Below are positions 32,981 through 44,709 of a DNA stretch of 64,000 bases, in pieces. Each line of letters opens with the position of its first letter. The stretch's first letter is position 1. The position numbers and the translations under genes are program-made. The notes under the pieces are model-generated. The model was not told the origin of the DNA. It searched no databases and worked only from the letters and a program-made list of their open reading frames with translations. Source of the stretch: Trogon surrucura (lineage: Eukaryota > Chordata > Aves > Trogoniformes > Trogonidae); assembly GCA_020746105.1 (NCBI GenBank), contig CM036622.1, forward strand, positions 18,639,487-18,703,486, written 5' to 3'.

Positions 32981-34867
32981 ATCACAGAATCACAGAATCA
33001 CAGAATCGTTAGAGGTAGGAAGGGACCTTAAAGATCATCTAGTCCAACCCCCCTGCCGGAGCAGGATCACCTACAGTAGAGCACACAGGAACGCGTCCAG
33101 GCGGGTTTTGAATGTCTCCAAAGAAGGAGATTGAACAACTTCCCTGGGCAGCCTGTTCCAGTGCTCTGTCACCCTCACAGTAAAAGTTTTTCCTCATATT
33201 TTTATGGAACCTCCTGTGTTCCAGCTTACATCCATTGCCCCTTGTCTTGTCAGTGGACGCCGCTGAAAAGAGCCTGGCTCCATCTTCCTGACATTCCCCC
33301 TTGACATATTTATAAACATTAATGAGGTCACCCCTCAGCCTCCTCTTCTCCAAGCTAAAGAGACCCAGCTCCTTCAGCTTTTCCTCATAAGGGAGATGCT
33401 CCACTCCCTTCACCATCTTTGTGGCTCTACGCTGGACTCTCTCCAGCAGCTCCCTGTCCTTCTTGAACTGAGGGGCCCAGAACTGGACACAATATTCCAG
33501 ATGCGGCCTCACCAGGGCAGAGTAGAGGGGCAGGAGGACCTCTCTCGACCTACTTGCTACTCCCCTTCTAATACACCCCAGGATGCCACAAGGGCACATT
33601 GCTGGCTCATGGTCATCCTGCTGTCCACTAGAATCCCCAGGTCCCTTTCCCCTGCGCTGCTCTCCAGCAGGGCAGTCCTCAACCTATATTGGCACATGGG
33701 GTTATTTTTTCCCAAGTGCAAAACTCTACACTTGCCCTTGTTAAACTTCACAAGATTTCTCCCCGCCCAGCCCTCCAGCCTGTCTAGGTCTCTCTGAATG
33801 GCTGCACAGCCTTCTGGTGTGTCAACCACTCCTCCCAATTTTGTATCATCAGCAAACTTGCTGACAACATTCTCTAATCCCTCATCCAGATCATTGATAA
33901 ATATATTAAACAGCACCGGCCCAAGCACTGACCCCTGAGGGACCCCACTAGACACAGGCATCCAGCCAGATTCAGCCCCATTGACCACAACTCTCTGGCT
34001 TCTTCCCTTCAACCAGTTCTCGACCCACCTCACTACTTGGTCATCCAGACCACACTTCCTCAGTTTACCTATGAGGATGCTGTGGGAGACGGTGTCAAAG
34101 GCCTTGCTGATGTCCAGGTAGACCACGTCCACTGCATGGCCACCATCCATCCACCTGGTTATGTCTTCATAAAAGGCTATCAGGTTGGTCAAACATGACT
34201 TCCCCTTGGCAAAGCCATGCTGACTGATCCTAATAACCTTCTTATCCTTGATATGCCTAGAGACAGCGCCAAGGATAAGATGTTCCATCACCTTTCCAGG
34301 GATGGAGGTGAGGCTGACCGGTCTGTAGTTACTCGGGTCATCCTTCCTGCCCTTCTTATAGACTGGAGTGACATTTGCTTTCTTCCAGTCTTCAGGCACC
34401 TCACCTGTTCCCCACGACTTACCAAAGATGATGGAGAGTGGCCTAGCAATGACTCCCGCCAGCTCCCTCAGCACCCGTGGGTGCATCCCATCAGGGCCCA
34501 TGGATTTATGAATGTCCAAGTGTTCAAACTGATCCTTAACCCACTCCTCATCAATCAGGGCAGACTCCTCCTTTATCTGGGGACTGAGGCTCCTGAGGAC
34601 GGTCTCCAACAGTGTAGACAGAGGCAAAGAAGGCATTCAGCAACTCTGCCTTCTTTCTGTCCTCTGTCTCCAGGGCACCCACCTCATTCAACAGAGGGCC
34701 TACATTGCCTCTAGTGTTAGTTTTGTCAGCAATGTATTTGAAGAAGCCCTTTCTGTTGTCCTTGACCTCCCTTGCAAGTTTTAACTCCAAGGAGGCCTTA
34801 GCTTTTCTGATTGCCTCCCTGCACGCCCTGACAGCTGCCCTATACTCCACCCAAGTGGCCAGCCACT
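32981..34867 (-). mobile_element. CR1 LINE, 1.9 kb, 5'-truncated, minus strand
   Basis: Reading the minus strand, the element ends in three ATTCTGTG units (32981-33006), preceded by the 3' UTR (GGTTGGACTAGATGATCTTT, AAGGTCCCTTCC). Upstream lies the RT half of ORF2. The 5' truncation is near 34867, where similarity to the CR1 at 20.7 kb (GGCTGGCCACTTGGG) stops. Over about 100 residues of the RT core (VDVVYLD to FADDTKLGG) it is about 82% identical, counted by eye, to the copy at 21-24 kb, so the two are separate insertions from related CR1 sources. I saw no target-site duplication. Confidence 0.95.
33070..34850 (-). pseudogene. CR1 ORF2 reverse transcriptase remnant, frame-broken
   Basis: Three coding blocks in different frames together give most of the RT. 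Block 1 (about 34850 to 34585) has KASLELKLAREVKDNRKGFF and NAFFASVY. Block 2 (about 34585 to 33577) has [43 protein letters not shown] and FADD, so both Asp-bearing motifs survive. Block 3 (from about 33590 down) has [10 protein letters not shown] and [18 protein letters not shown]. Breaks: a frame change near 34585; loss of 16 bp near 33585 relative to the other CR1; and a one-base shift near 33185, within the stretch encoding RKNFY. The endonuclease half is absent, so no active protein can be made. Confidence 0.9.
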
Positions 34868-34934
34868 TTATGTCTGTCTTTATGTCTGTTATCTTATGTT
34901 ATCTTTATGTTATCTTTATGTCTGTCTTCTGTCC
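34868..34934. repeat. Short degenerate tandem repeat at CR1 junction
   Basis: Alternating units of the types TTATGTCTGTC and TTATGTTATCT repeat about six times, directly against the 5' truncation point of the minus-strand CR1. It may be a pre-existing microsatellite at the target site or sequence generated at the insertion junction. Confidence 0.75.
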
Positions 34935-35375
34935 TTGATGGCCTATCTGTAGAAATGTGTAGGAGTCCAGGAGCTGTAACCAGTAGATGCTGAATGGCAA
35001 GGAAGTGGGCAATGTAGCAGTTTCTGTTGTGGGAAATCTTCACTAGGATGATGCTTCCTGTCAGATATGGCTGTGAGAGCTGGCTACTATAGCAGAATCT
35101 AGCTGGGTCAACGTCAGGCACTACAGATTAAAGCAGCCCAAAGACTGTCATTGAATCTTTTAGGGGAAGAGAAGTTCTAGAGGAATAATCAAGCACAAAA
35201 AGTGAACAGAGCTCTAAGGAAACGAGACTGGAACTCCCCTACACTGTCATCCTTGTGAGAACTCTCTTTTCTTCAAGAAGCTCTTTCAAAGAGCAGATTG
35301 TCTTCAGTATAGCTTAGAGTGGGCGTTTTTGACTGTCACTAATGTATCCAAGAGCAGAAATTCCTCAGACATTGA

Positions 35376-35504
35376 GAGGTACAAGACCAGGCTGGGATGG
35401 GTATTTGAGCAACCTGATCTAGTGGGATGTGTCCCTGCCCATGGCAGGGAAGTTGGAACTCCATGATATTTAGTCCCTTCCAACCCCAAACATTGTATGA
35501 TTCT
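35376..35504 (+). mobile_element. CR1 LINE 3' end, diverged subfamily
   Basis: CAAGACCAGGCTGGGATGGG, then TATTTGAGCAACCTGATCTA, GTGTCCCTGCCCATGGCAGG and a diverged end (AGTCCCTTCCAACCCCAAAC, ATTGTATGATTCT). The GAGCAACCTGATCTAGTG segment marks a different CR1 subfamily from the long copy at 21-24 kb and matches the end at 50.9 kb. The tail octamers are mutated, so this is an old copy. Confidence 0.88.
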
Positions 35505-38500
35505 TGCTGCTTCTCATCTGTCCTCAATCTCCTCATCCATTATACCTCCTAAAATGGCAGCATTGGTATGGCAGCCAGCAACTGGAACAAGCAGTGCCAT
35601 AGCTATCTGATTGTTTTGCTCTGATACTTTTTCTTTCAGCATTTCTTTAATGAACAATTCCTTTAATGAAAAGAATGTAAATTATAACTAAAGTTCTTGC
35701 TTGCACAGATCTTTAGGGTGCCATTCTTCTCCAGTAAAAGACCATTTTTTGTCTTTCACTAAAACACTTCATTCTGGATAAGTCAAACCTTCCCCTTTGT
35801 TTCACCAAGATCATCTGAATTTGCCTGCTGAAAAGCTTTTTGAGAGTTGTGCATTGACATTGGTTTTGGGTTAATTTTGGAAATCTCCAACAGTTAGCTA
35901 ACAATTTTATAATAACCTGTGTAAGGTGGTAAGTAGAGAAAAACGATGCTTAATAAGAAGTGAGAAAATAATTAATAGCTAGAATGATAGAACAATAAAT
36001 GAAAAGTAAAATGAATAACCTTGGAGAGCCATGTGGAATTTTTTTAACTCTACTTTTTATGAGGCTCCAGTGAGGTGTACACAATGCAGTGGTTTTGCTA
36101 GGAAGTATAGAAACTTTCTAAAAGCAAGATTAAACGTTTAATGTTTTTTCCATTTGGAAAAATTCAAGCTGTAATTGTTCACTATTACAAAATCAGAAAC
36201 CAACAGTATTTGTTAGTGTCTGCTTTTGGCTCTGGAATACAAAATAATCTCTCACTGACTTGGTACTTGTTTAGTGCACTTCAAACTATACCCTGCTTTT
36301 CCTACTAAACACAACAATTAAGCTGCTAAAATGCTGCTCTTGTGACAGCTGCAGAAAAGACAGCATAGTAACACAAAAATGTATTAAATATTAGCAACTG
36401 TTTTGTACAGAGAAAGCAACAAGCAATGTGATAGAGATTCATGGAATACTCTCCTTGAAGTTCAGCTTTTAGACCTGAGAATGAGACCCAAGTAGAGACT
36501 CAAAAGGAATTTTGTTTTTGGTGACTTGTACCTGCTCTTCAGAAGTCAAAAAAAGGAAAATGGACCATTCCTTCTTGCAATTCTGCCCATGCATAGCTTA
36601 CATTGAAGTTGATGTGAACTATTTAAATTCATGTCAAAAGGAGACTATGACTTTTATGGCCACATTATGTAAGTAATTCAGATACACAGGCTTTTAAGCA
36701 TACAAAATTGATTGTTTAATCTTAGCTCTTTCTACTCCAAAACAGTGGTACAAATAGGTTATTTCATCAAGCTCTCATCAAAATGATAATTTGGGGGGGA
36801 TTCTGAGTATTTCCAAGTGGATTTTCCTTATCCCATTTCTGAATCAGGATTTGATCAAGTATAGAATCATGTTTACTGAAAATGAAGTGACATGGCAGTG
36901 CATAATCAGAGCTAAAGCATCTATAAATTAATGAAATATTGTGACTCAAATCTTTCCAGTTTCACAAAATCACAGCTTCTTTAAGACAAAACTGTAAAAA
37001 AAAAAACCCTTTGAAGAGTAGACAATATTGTGATTGTTCCTATGTTTTATAAATGCAGTGCATCAAACAAATGCAAATCCCATTGACTTAATGGGAGTTA
37101 CAGAAGGCTTTGGAACTAAATTTCACTTAGAACCACACCTTAAACTGTTGCAGCCATTTTAAGCATTCATTGATTTGAATTTTTTGTTAGCAGTTCTGAA
37201 AATGCTAACACTTGAAAACTGCTTCAGCTTTTCCGTTCCGTTCCTTTCTTTTTAAAAAATGTCTCAGTTAATTTATTTTTGCTTCCATAATATCAAAAAA
37301 ACAGGAGTTTTAAGGAAAGGGTGGTTATCTGCAGTTTTGTCAGTCTGAGGGAAGAGGAGTTTGGCAGCTCTGTTTTAGACCTCCCTGTCAGAGCACATAT
37401 TGTAAAAGTAGTCTGAAATGTATCCAAAGAAGACAAACATAGGGACTGAAATTTTAACTCTTATTGGCAGTGACATTAGTAGACTCAACACAGACTCTGG
37501 GGTTTGGATATGTTTCTCTTGTTTTTAACTACAGGGATAAAACAACTAATACAGCTTCAATTCCTTCACCCTCTGTGGTATTTTGCTTTAATGGTGGAAT
37601 ATTTTGCTCCCACCTCGTAATAGAAAGACTTTTCTGATGTAAACTGGAACTTGTACTTATTTTAAAAGAGTACAATAAGCCCACAGCGCTGCAAACACCT
37701 ACATCTATTTGTATGCCAGAGTGCACTCTTTACATTCCATTATTAGGAACTTGAGAAACCTCTATGTGTTTATACTGTACCGCCTTTTGGAGACTGCTTA
37801 AGTAAAACAATATATTTTTTTCTTTTGAATTACTAACTCAAGATGTCTTAAAGCCATTTACTTTGGTTGATCCTCCAGATGGAATCGGTCATTTATTCTG
37901 TGCAGTGCATTTGTAAACAAGCAGGGAAAAATCAAGCAGTAAAATCTGTGAAAGCTGTAATTACGCTACATATAGTTGCAGTTTGTATTTCGGTGGCTTT
38001 CTGTCTAAGTCTGTCACACAGAGACTGTGCAGCTGAGAAGTCAAATCTGCCCTTTTAATTTCTTCCTAAACGTGTTGATCCTGAGACTGGCATATTTTCC
38101 TCTGGGCAGTGGGAAGTAGCAACAAAGGCCGAGAGAAGGAAGGGACTGGTGGGACACACTAGTGAGTGGGCAGCCGGAGGTGGCTGAACAGCTGTAGTGG
38201 GTGGAATGGGTGGCAACAGTTAATGGAAGCAGAAGAAACAGGAAGGGCCAGGCTGCCAAGAAGGTTTCAGCATGACAGAAGGGATTTGCATAGGTCAGTG
38301 GTTCCTGTCTTCTCTGTGGCAGAGATGTACTTGAGAAATTTGGCATTGTGTCTCACTTCACTGGGCTCAGCTCCTCCTCGCTCCTCCACTTGGAAATACC
38401 TGCTGTCTCGGTGTCCCCAGCCCACCCCGTGGCTGCCACTGCTATCTCTGTAAAGGCCAGAAGGCACTGGGCACGGGTCCACAGCAGAACAGTGTAGTTC

Positions 38501-38632
38501 TGGCAAACTTTATTCCCTTGAGATCTGTTGCTTAACAATTCTATGGTTTTGCCTCAGCAAGGAGAGCCACATATCTCATTGGGAGCTGTTAGGAGAGGCT
38601 GTTCTTTGTGGCTTTATCTTTCCTGTTAGTAG

Positions 38633-38783
38633 ATTGCTCTGTCTGCGATGAAGGCGGTGCTGTCTTTCTTTACTCAGGACACGCCCTGTTCAGAAGCCGA
38701 GTTGTCTCTTTTCACATCTCGAACACCAGACTCAGTCGTGGAGAATACACTGCTAAAAATCCTAGCTGTCTTGCCACAGGCAG
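38633..38783 (+). CDS. Weak candidate internal coding exon, unknown protein
   Basis: A pyrimidine-rich tract (CTTTATCTTTCCTGTTAGTAG) ends in a tandem acceptor TTAGTAG. Using the second AG, the frame is open for 50 codons to CAG|GTAGTG, a reasonable donor. The peptide includes SAMKAVLSFFTQDTP, SEAELSLFTSRTPDS and VENTLLKILAVLPQAG, with an amphipathic helical look. Using the first AG would put a TAG in this frame. CpG-containing codons are frequent (GCG, ACG, GCC GAG, CGA, GTC GTG). Against this, a second + frame is also open over nearly the same interval, so the open frame alone is weak evidence. I recognise no family. Confidence 0.25.
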
Positions 38784-40393
38784 GTAGTGACAGGCTCTGA
38801 ATATATCGTGGCAGTCACTGTTGGAAAACTGATCAACATATATGCAAATTATGGGATGGCAACAGCAAGCAGTGAGAGAGTTGTATCACTGCTGCTCCTG
38901 ATGGCAGAGAGACACTGGCAACAAAATTCACTAGGCTCGGCCTGCCTTTCCTTCTCCCCAGCTGTAGTTTTCTGTAATTTCCCCATATTGGCTTTTTATT
39001 TCTCTCTCAAGAAATGTAAATATTGTCAGAGTGTGAATTGAAACCCCAGGTCATGCTATAGTGGTGTTTACCTTGACTTACAAGCACTCATTCTGAGGAT
39101 TTTACTTACCACTAGATTAAGCTACAGGATCTGCTGCTTCTTAGAACCTGACTTGGTTTATTTCTATGTATCGCATTCCCTCCTCTCCAGTCCACCCACA
39201 CCTCTTGTCCTTTGTTGTCTTCATTCTAAATCCCACGCTGATATTTCTTAGAGAATGTGGATGGTGTGTTCTAACTGTTCACTCAGTTTATTCCTTCAGC
39301 ATCCAGCAGTGGACAGCTTGGAGTTGTACATATTCTAGAGAACTATATCTGCCTTCCATAGCTGCAACTGAAATTCAGTTCATAATAAAACTGTACTGAT
39401 TTTGTTTGGTCTCATAGAAATATTATCATTTATCTTTGTCTCTTTTGATCTGACATAAACGAGAATGCCATTTCTTGGGAAATATCATAGGTTTCGGTGT
39501 CTGGATTTTCACCCAGAATGCAGTTCTCACTTGTAATACATGATTTAGTCTCTGTCAAATAGTCCCAGCTATCTGAATTGAGCTAGGCAAAATGATGGAC
39601 AACTTCTGTTCTTCGAAGTCTGACATTTAACCTTCCTTTTATCTCCATTGGAAAAAGCATGAGAACATACCAAGAGAAGAGGAGGGAGGGAAAGAAAAGT
39701 TGTTTGGCTCAGAGTTTTGCTCTTTCTCAGTCAAGCATTGAAAACTGTTGTCCAAAGTACGCTTAGAATTAGGGAACAGCAAATTTGTGCAATTGAAAAC
39801 AGTTATGTAAATTGAAATGCCAAATTTCATGTGCCAGATGCAATATGAATTCACTGTAGGGCAAGAACTATCATTAGAGCTCCCTAGGAAAGGAACTAAA
39901 ATAGCAAAGTAATGATTTTAGGGTAATATGCTGATGTTATTTGAAATCTGGGAAGGGGATGCAAACATTTGTGCAGCATTTTGTTTTATGCAGTCCCTTG
40001 TTAATGCATCTGGTATTCATTTTAATACCACTAATCCTAATGGATTCATTTAGTACTCATGGATGTCATATGCATTTCCTGTAGGTGTTGTGCTGTGATG
40101 AAGTTCTGGTTACTGGACACTTTATTTTAAGTGTTACCACATTTCATTTGATTATGTATATTTTTTCATAAGCTGTCACAATGAAATTCTTCCTGGTATG
40201 TGTTAGCAGAAGCAGCTGTATGTGGAGACTGTTGTATCAGCAGTATTTGAATAATGTCATGGCTAGGGGGATTCAAGCCTAATAGATAAAACATTCAGTT
40301 ATCCTGGCAGTAAGTGGAATTTGAAAGTGTTTCAGAAAAGCAATCTTAGTTGCACATAGGAATAGAGCAAATGGGCAGTTTTTGTCAAGGTAG

Positions 40394-40396
<3 letters not shown>

Positions 40397-40426
<30 letters not shown>
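40397..40426. repeat. Poly(T) run, 30 bases
   Basis: An uninterrupted run of 30 T followed by AAAA. It is the longest homopolymer in the window. No retrocopy body is recognisable on the side where a poly(A) tail of a minus-strand insertion would start. Confidence 0.95.
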
Positions 40427-40431
<5 letters not shown>

Positions 40432-43400
40432 GCAATCAGTCAGCAATCACTTTGTCCAGAAGAAATTTGTTTTCTGGCTTTTGTGTGAAGCCATGGGTAT
40501 GAGTGTGGCAGTGGGGCACTGTGGTTTGTTCAGCTGGATGTTTGCTCTTCAGAAAATGTTTTGCCTGTCCTAAATGTTTGTGAAGTTTGTAATGACATTT
40601 ATTCAAGAATAAGCATTGTCTTGAAAGCTTTCCAAAAATCTTATTTTAGAACAAAACAAGGCTTGCAAAGTGCTTGGCTTCAGATTTCTTTGTGGAGTTT
40701 GGCGGCTTTGGTTTGTGTTTTTGGTTGGTTTGGGGTTGCTTTTTTGGGATTTTTTTTTTTTTTAGAGTATGACTTAGGGAAGTCTGACAGAACTAGATCA
40801 GGATGGACATGGAACATTTGCTTACATGATTTGAATTATTGCTAGACTTACTTGTTTGGTAGAGCTGTAGCTTTTAATACGTGTGTTTTTCTCAGGAATC
40901 ACTGTATGTGATACACAACATAGTACTTTAAAGTCAACCTTATTGAAGTTCTGTTACTCCATATCCCCACTGCAATAATAAGGCCCCCCAAAGAATGCTT
41001 TATAACCCTGTCCTTGTCCAACATTCCGTTATTGTAATATACAGTCTGATAATTCTCACCAAGATTTATCACTAAATAGGAAGAGTAAAGTTTCAGAACA
41101 ATATTGGGACAGCACAGATTCAGGATACCGCATGTGAAGCTGGGTCAAACATTTTAATCTGATACAGCTTCATCCAATTTTTCAGACTTTCTCTTTTCAT
41201 CCACCTCTTTCTGGTAGAAATGTAAGAGTTATTTTGTTAACATTGGGAGTGTATTGAATGTTCACAGCAAGATAAAGTCCACTAAATGGGTCAAGGGAAG
41301 ATAGAAGCCTGTCGTTCTTGCTTTCCATGTCTTCCAACAATTGCACTAGCTTGGGAAGGAGATGGGGACAATTTCCAGAAAGGCTGGCATAACATAAGGT
41401 TATTTTGGCATTGTATCCTTAGCCAGAACCAGGGGAAAAATTGTGTATCTCCAGCAGCAAGAAAAATCATGGATGTACCTGTGGCAACACAGGAGGTTTT
41501 CCTGATGGCTTAGTTTGTCGTGTGGGAGGTGGTATAGCTTTGCAGATAGTAAAATTCTTGTCAGCAACTGCTGTGTGTCCAACAGGAGTGTCTGAGAGTA
41601 TGACTATGCTAGTACAGCTGGAGCTGCAGAAACCCTTCTAGCAAGATTTTAAGTGCCAGCAATGGAAATGCTCTAGAAAGCGGTACCTAAACCCCACAAA
41701 CTGATGGGAGAAACCTGCAGCTTCTCAAGATACAGTGTGTGTCAGGTGTATCAAAGCACAACGAAAAAGGCTCATTCCCTTTAAATGCCCATGATATTAC
41801 TTACATAAAATAATACTAAATATGAATTCTACTGGTTTTGTCACTGTGTGGCTGCTGAGAATTGAACTAAATTATTATTGATGTAGTCACTCATCTGTCT
41901 GTTCAGAAAAGTGAGTTAAGTGGAGTCTTGCAGGACTGAAATGAGTAGTTTTTGTTCAACTTTTTATGAGGTCAGAAAACTGGCACGACCAGAGGGGTCT
42001 TTCTGAAATTTAGGTCTCACCCTTGTATTTCCCAAGTTATGAAACTCAGCCTGTCTCCTGTCATATCGTTTTTGATAAAGTAAATCATGCTGTGAAAGAA
42101 CATGTATAATAGTGCAGATATAACAGCTGATGACCAAACCAACCATATAATCCACAGCTAATTGATTCTTGTTGATGTGGAAATAATGTCTTTTCTTAAT
42201 ATGATATGCCTTTCTTAGAGAATTCCCCTTCAGGGTAAAGAGTAAGTTCCACTCATCATTTACTGTCTTTTTCCTCCCCTCTCCAACTCCAGTCTTTCTT
42301 TTAGTCTGTCTTAAAATATCAGAAAACAAACCTAATGTAAACAAATATCTGTGGAGACACCTATGTTTTTGTATAGCTGTTTTATTACTGCAACCCCCTG
42401 CCACCTGCCTCTCCCCAAAAAACTCCTTGAATGAAGACTATAGTGTGTATGGCTACATTTTTACATGAAGGAATATGTTATTTCCCGTGACACTGTGTGT
42501 TATTGTAGCATTGAGATAATGAGATATTATTGCCGGTTAAAAATCACTTTTTACCTCTAGGCTACTTTTCACCTTCTTGGTACCTTGGAAAATAGCTGAG
42601 GTTGTAGCGGGAATTTGGCATAGCTCATGTGGATTATATTGTCAGAAAGGAAACACTGGAATGTATTTTTTTTTTCTGAGTTGCAGCTTGGGTCACCTGT
42701 AAATGGGCTCTTGCCAAAATTACCTTTGACTTAAAATATGTAAAGTTAATAAACTGATTTCTCACCACTGATTTTTGTCAAAATGATTTTGAGAGAAGGA
42801 ACCTGCCTGTTCTTCTTAACATCTTCCTTTCTGTTTCAATCCATCTGTGAAAGTGAAACCAAATCTTTACTTACTTGGGGGTCATAAAACCCCTCATTTA
42901 TTTCCATAGAGGAGTTACCACAACAACACGAATAGTTTCTATGCATAAAATGTCTCTGGTATTTTTGCTGTCTTCAGGCCTTGTGGTGTCTTAAGAATGC
43001 TGGGCCTTGACCAATAGGTTTTTCATGCAGGGTTATGTTTCAATGTTATGTCCCAATTTGTGCAGATAGAAACAAAACTGGTGTTGTCAGTAAATCCTTT
43101 TCATAATAGAGTACTGCTTGAGGTATAACACTCCCTTCCTTCGAAAATGCTTTACTAGAGTCTCAGAGATCTAAGCAAAAATAGTTATTAAAATTATTAT
43201 CAGCCAACTGTATTCAGACCCCCACAGTATCATCCTGTTTATAGCACCTCTAATGCTACTTGTAAATTTCCATTCTTGGGGCAGTTAAAAATACACCACT
43301 TAATTTATAGTTCATACTGTATTCAATTCTTGATGTTATCAATTATTCTAACTTAGACTTTGGAAAGACCTCTTTGGATGCTCAAATCAAAGCTACCTGT

Positions 43401-43516
43401 CTTGTTTCCACTGCAAATTTACTCGAGCAGAATGGACAAAGTACATTATTAACTGTTTGTAATACAGGTTCGTTGCATGCTGTTTTCTAGACCCGCAGTG
43501 TGGATCAAGTCTGATA

Positions 43517-43521
43517 GCTGT
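43517..43521. repeat. Target-site duplication, left copy (GCTGT)
   Basis: GCTGT directly precedes the LTR start and is repeated exactly at 44705-44709. The flanking A makes AGCTGT match on both sides, but TG...CA ends favour a 5-bp duplication. Confidence 0.85.
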
Positions 43522-44704
43522 TGTGGTGGTTTGACCCTGGCCGGCCGCCAGGTACCCACAAAGCCGCTCTCTCACTCCCCCTTCACTGCTGAACAGGGGG
43601 AGAAAATATTTCCAAGGGTCAGGGTTTGAGATAAGGACAGGGAGATCACTTTCATTTACCGTCCCAGGCAAAACAGACTCGATTTTGGGGAAATTAGGTA
43701 CACTTATTAAAAGAACCAATCAGAGAGGAGTAGTGAGAAGTGAGAAAGAGCAAACAGATCTTAAAACCAGAACACCTTCCCTCCATCACTCCCTTCTTCC
43801 CAGGCTTAACACCAATCTCGGTTTCTCCACCTCTTCCCCCCGAGCGGTGCAGGGGGACAGGGAATGGGGGCTGCGGTCAGTTCATCTGACGTTGGTTTCA
43901 CCGCTTCTTCACTCGAGGGGAGGACTCTTCACTCTTCCCCAGGGCCATTGTGGGGTCCCTCTCACGGGAGGCAAGCTTCACGTTCTTTTCTCCACGTGAG
44001 TCGTCCCACGAAGGGCAATTCATCACAAACTGCCCAACGTGAGACACCTCACGAGGGGCAGCCCACCCCTCGTGAGTCTGAGGCGCAGTCCTTCGGGGCA
44101 AACTGCTCCAGTGTGAGTCCCCTGCAGTGTCACAAAAGTCCCACCAGCCAACCTGCTCCAGCGTGGGCATTCCTCTCTTCCACGGGCTACAGGGTCTGGC
44201 AGCGACTTACTCTGATGCAGGCTTCCCACGGGCTACAGTCCCCTTTCAGGCATCCACCCACACGGCGTGGAATCCTCGGTGGACATCTACGCGGTGATCC
44301 TCACGGTGGACATCTGCACCTCGCCCATGGGCTGCAGGGGGACAACCCGCTTCACCATGGTCTTCACCACAGACCCGGGGGACTCTCTGCTCCGGCGCCT
44401 GGAGCTTATCCTCCCTCCCCTCCTTCTTCACTGACCTTGGTGTCTTCACAGATTCTCACTCCTCCATCTCTGTGCCAGCTGTTATGGTGCAGCTCTTTTT
44501 CCCCGTTCTTAAATATGTTTTTCACAGAGCCATCCCTCTGCTATCACTTTACTGATAGGCTCAGCCTTGGCCAGCGGCGGGTCCCTCTTTGGAGCCGGCT
44601 GGCATTGGCTCTATCAAACTTGGGGAGCTTCTAGCAGCTTCTTGCAGAAGCCACCCTGCAGCTCCCTCCCCGCCACCAAAATCCGGCTAGGCCAAACCAA
44701 AACA
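43522..44704 (-). mobile_element. Solo LTR of an avian endogenous retrovirus, 1,183 bp
   Basis: On the + strand it begins TGTGGTGGTTTGACCCTGGC and ends GGCTAGGCCAAACCAAAACA, with TG...CA ends and a perfect 5-bp duplication. It is far more GC- and CpG-rich than its flanks. The middle (about 43985-44370) carries diverged tandem units built on CTGCTCCAGCGTGGG and CCACGGGCTACAG. It resembles a long LTR family that I recall from songbird repeat libraries (TguLTR5-like; from memory). I place the sense strand as minus because that gives a TATA-like CATATTTAAG (44508-44517) upstream of an AATAAG signal (43703-43708), and because the + strand start looks like the antisense of an LTR 3' end. No internal retroviral genes are adjacent. 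Confidence 0.82.
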
Positions 44705-44709
44705 GCTGT
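44705..44709. repeat. Target-site duplication, right copy (GCTGT)
   Basis: This is identical to the left copy at 43517-43521 and marks the right end of the 1,183-bp solo LTR. Confidence 0.85.

Larger units (their letters stand above)
35505..43516. other. Unique non-coding DNA with one weak exon candidate
   Basis: No transposon is recognised here. The exon-like segment at 38633-38783 and the long T run at 40397-40426 are listed separately. The patch at 38.1-38.8 kb is more GC- and CpG-rich than its surroundings. A 146-codon open frame on the minus strand (41964-42404) is rich in Lys, Arg and Tyr, has no motif that I know, and is not called. Confidence 0.55.

Noticed and set aside
33396-34714. 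Plus-strand open frames across the minus-strand CR1
   Set aside because: These are antisense shadows of the RT remnant; the minus strand carries the YLDISKAFD and FADD motifs.
38050-38810. CpG island promoter
   Set aside because: GC and CpG are only moderately raised and dispersed, with no dense island, TATA or initiator pattern that I could support.
43864-44634. 256-codon open frame on the + strand
   Set aside because: It lies wholly inside the GC-rich solo LTR, in the antisense direction by my orientation, and its peptide is low-complexity Pro/Ser/His/Gly. GC-rich sequence with few stops and internal tandem units explains it.
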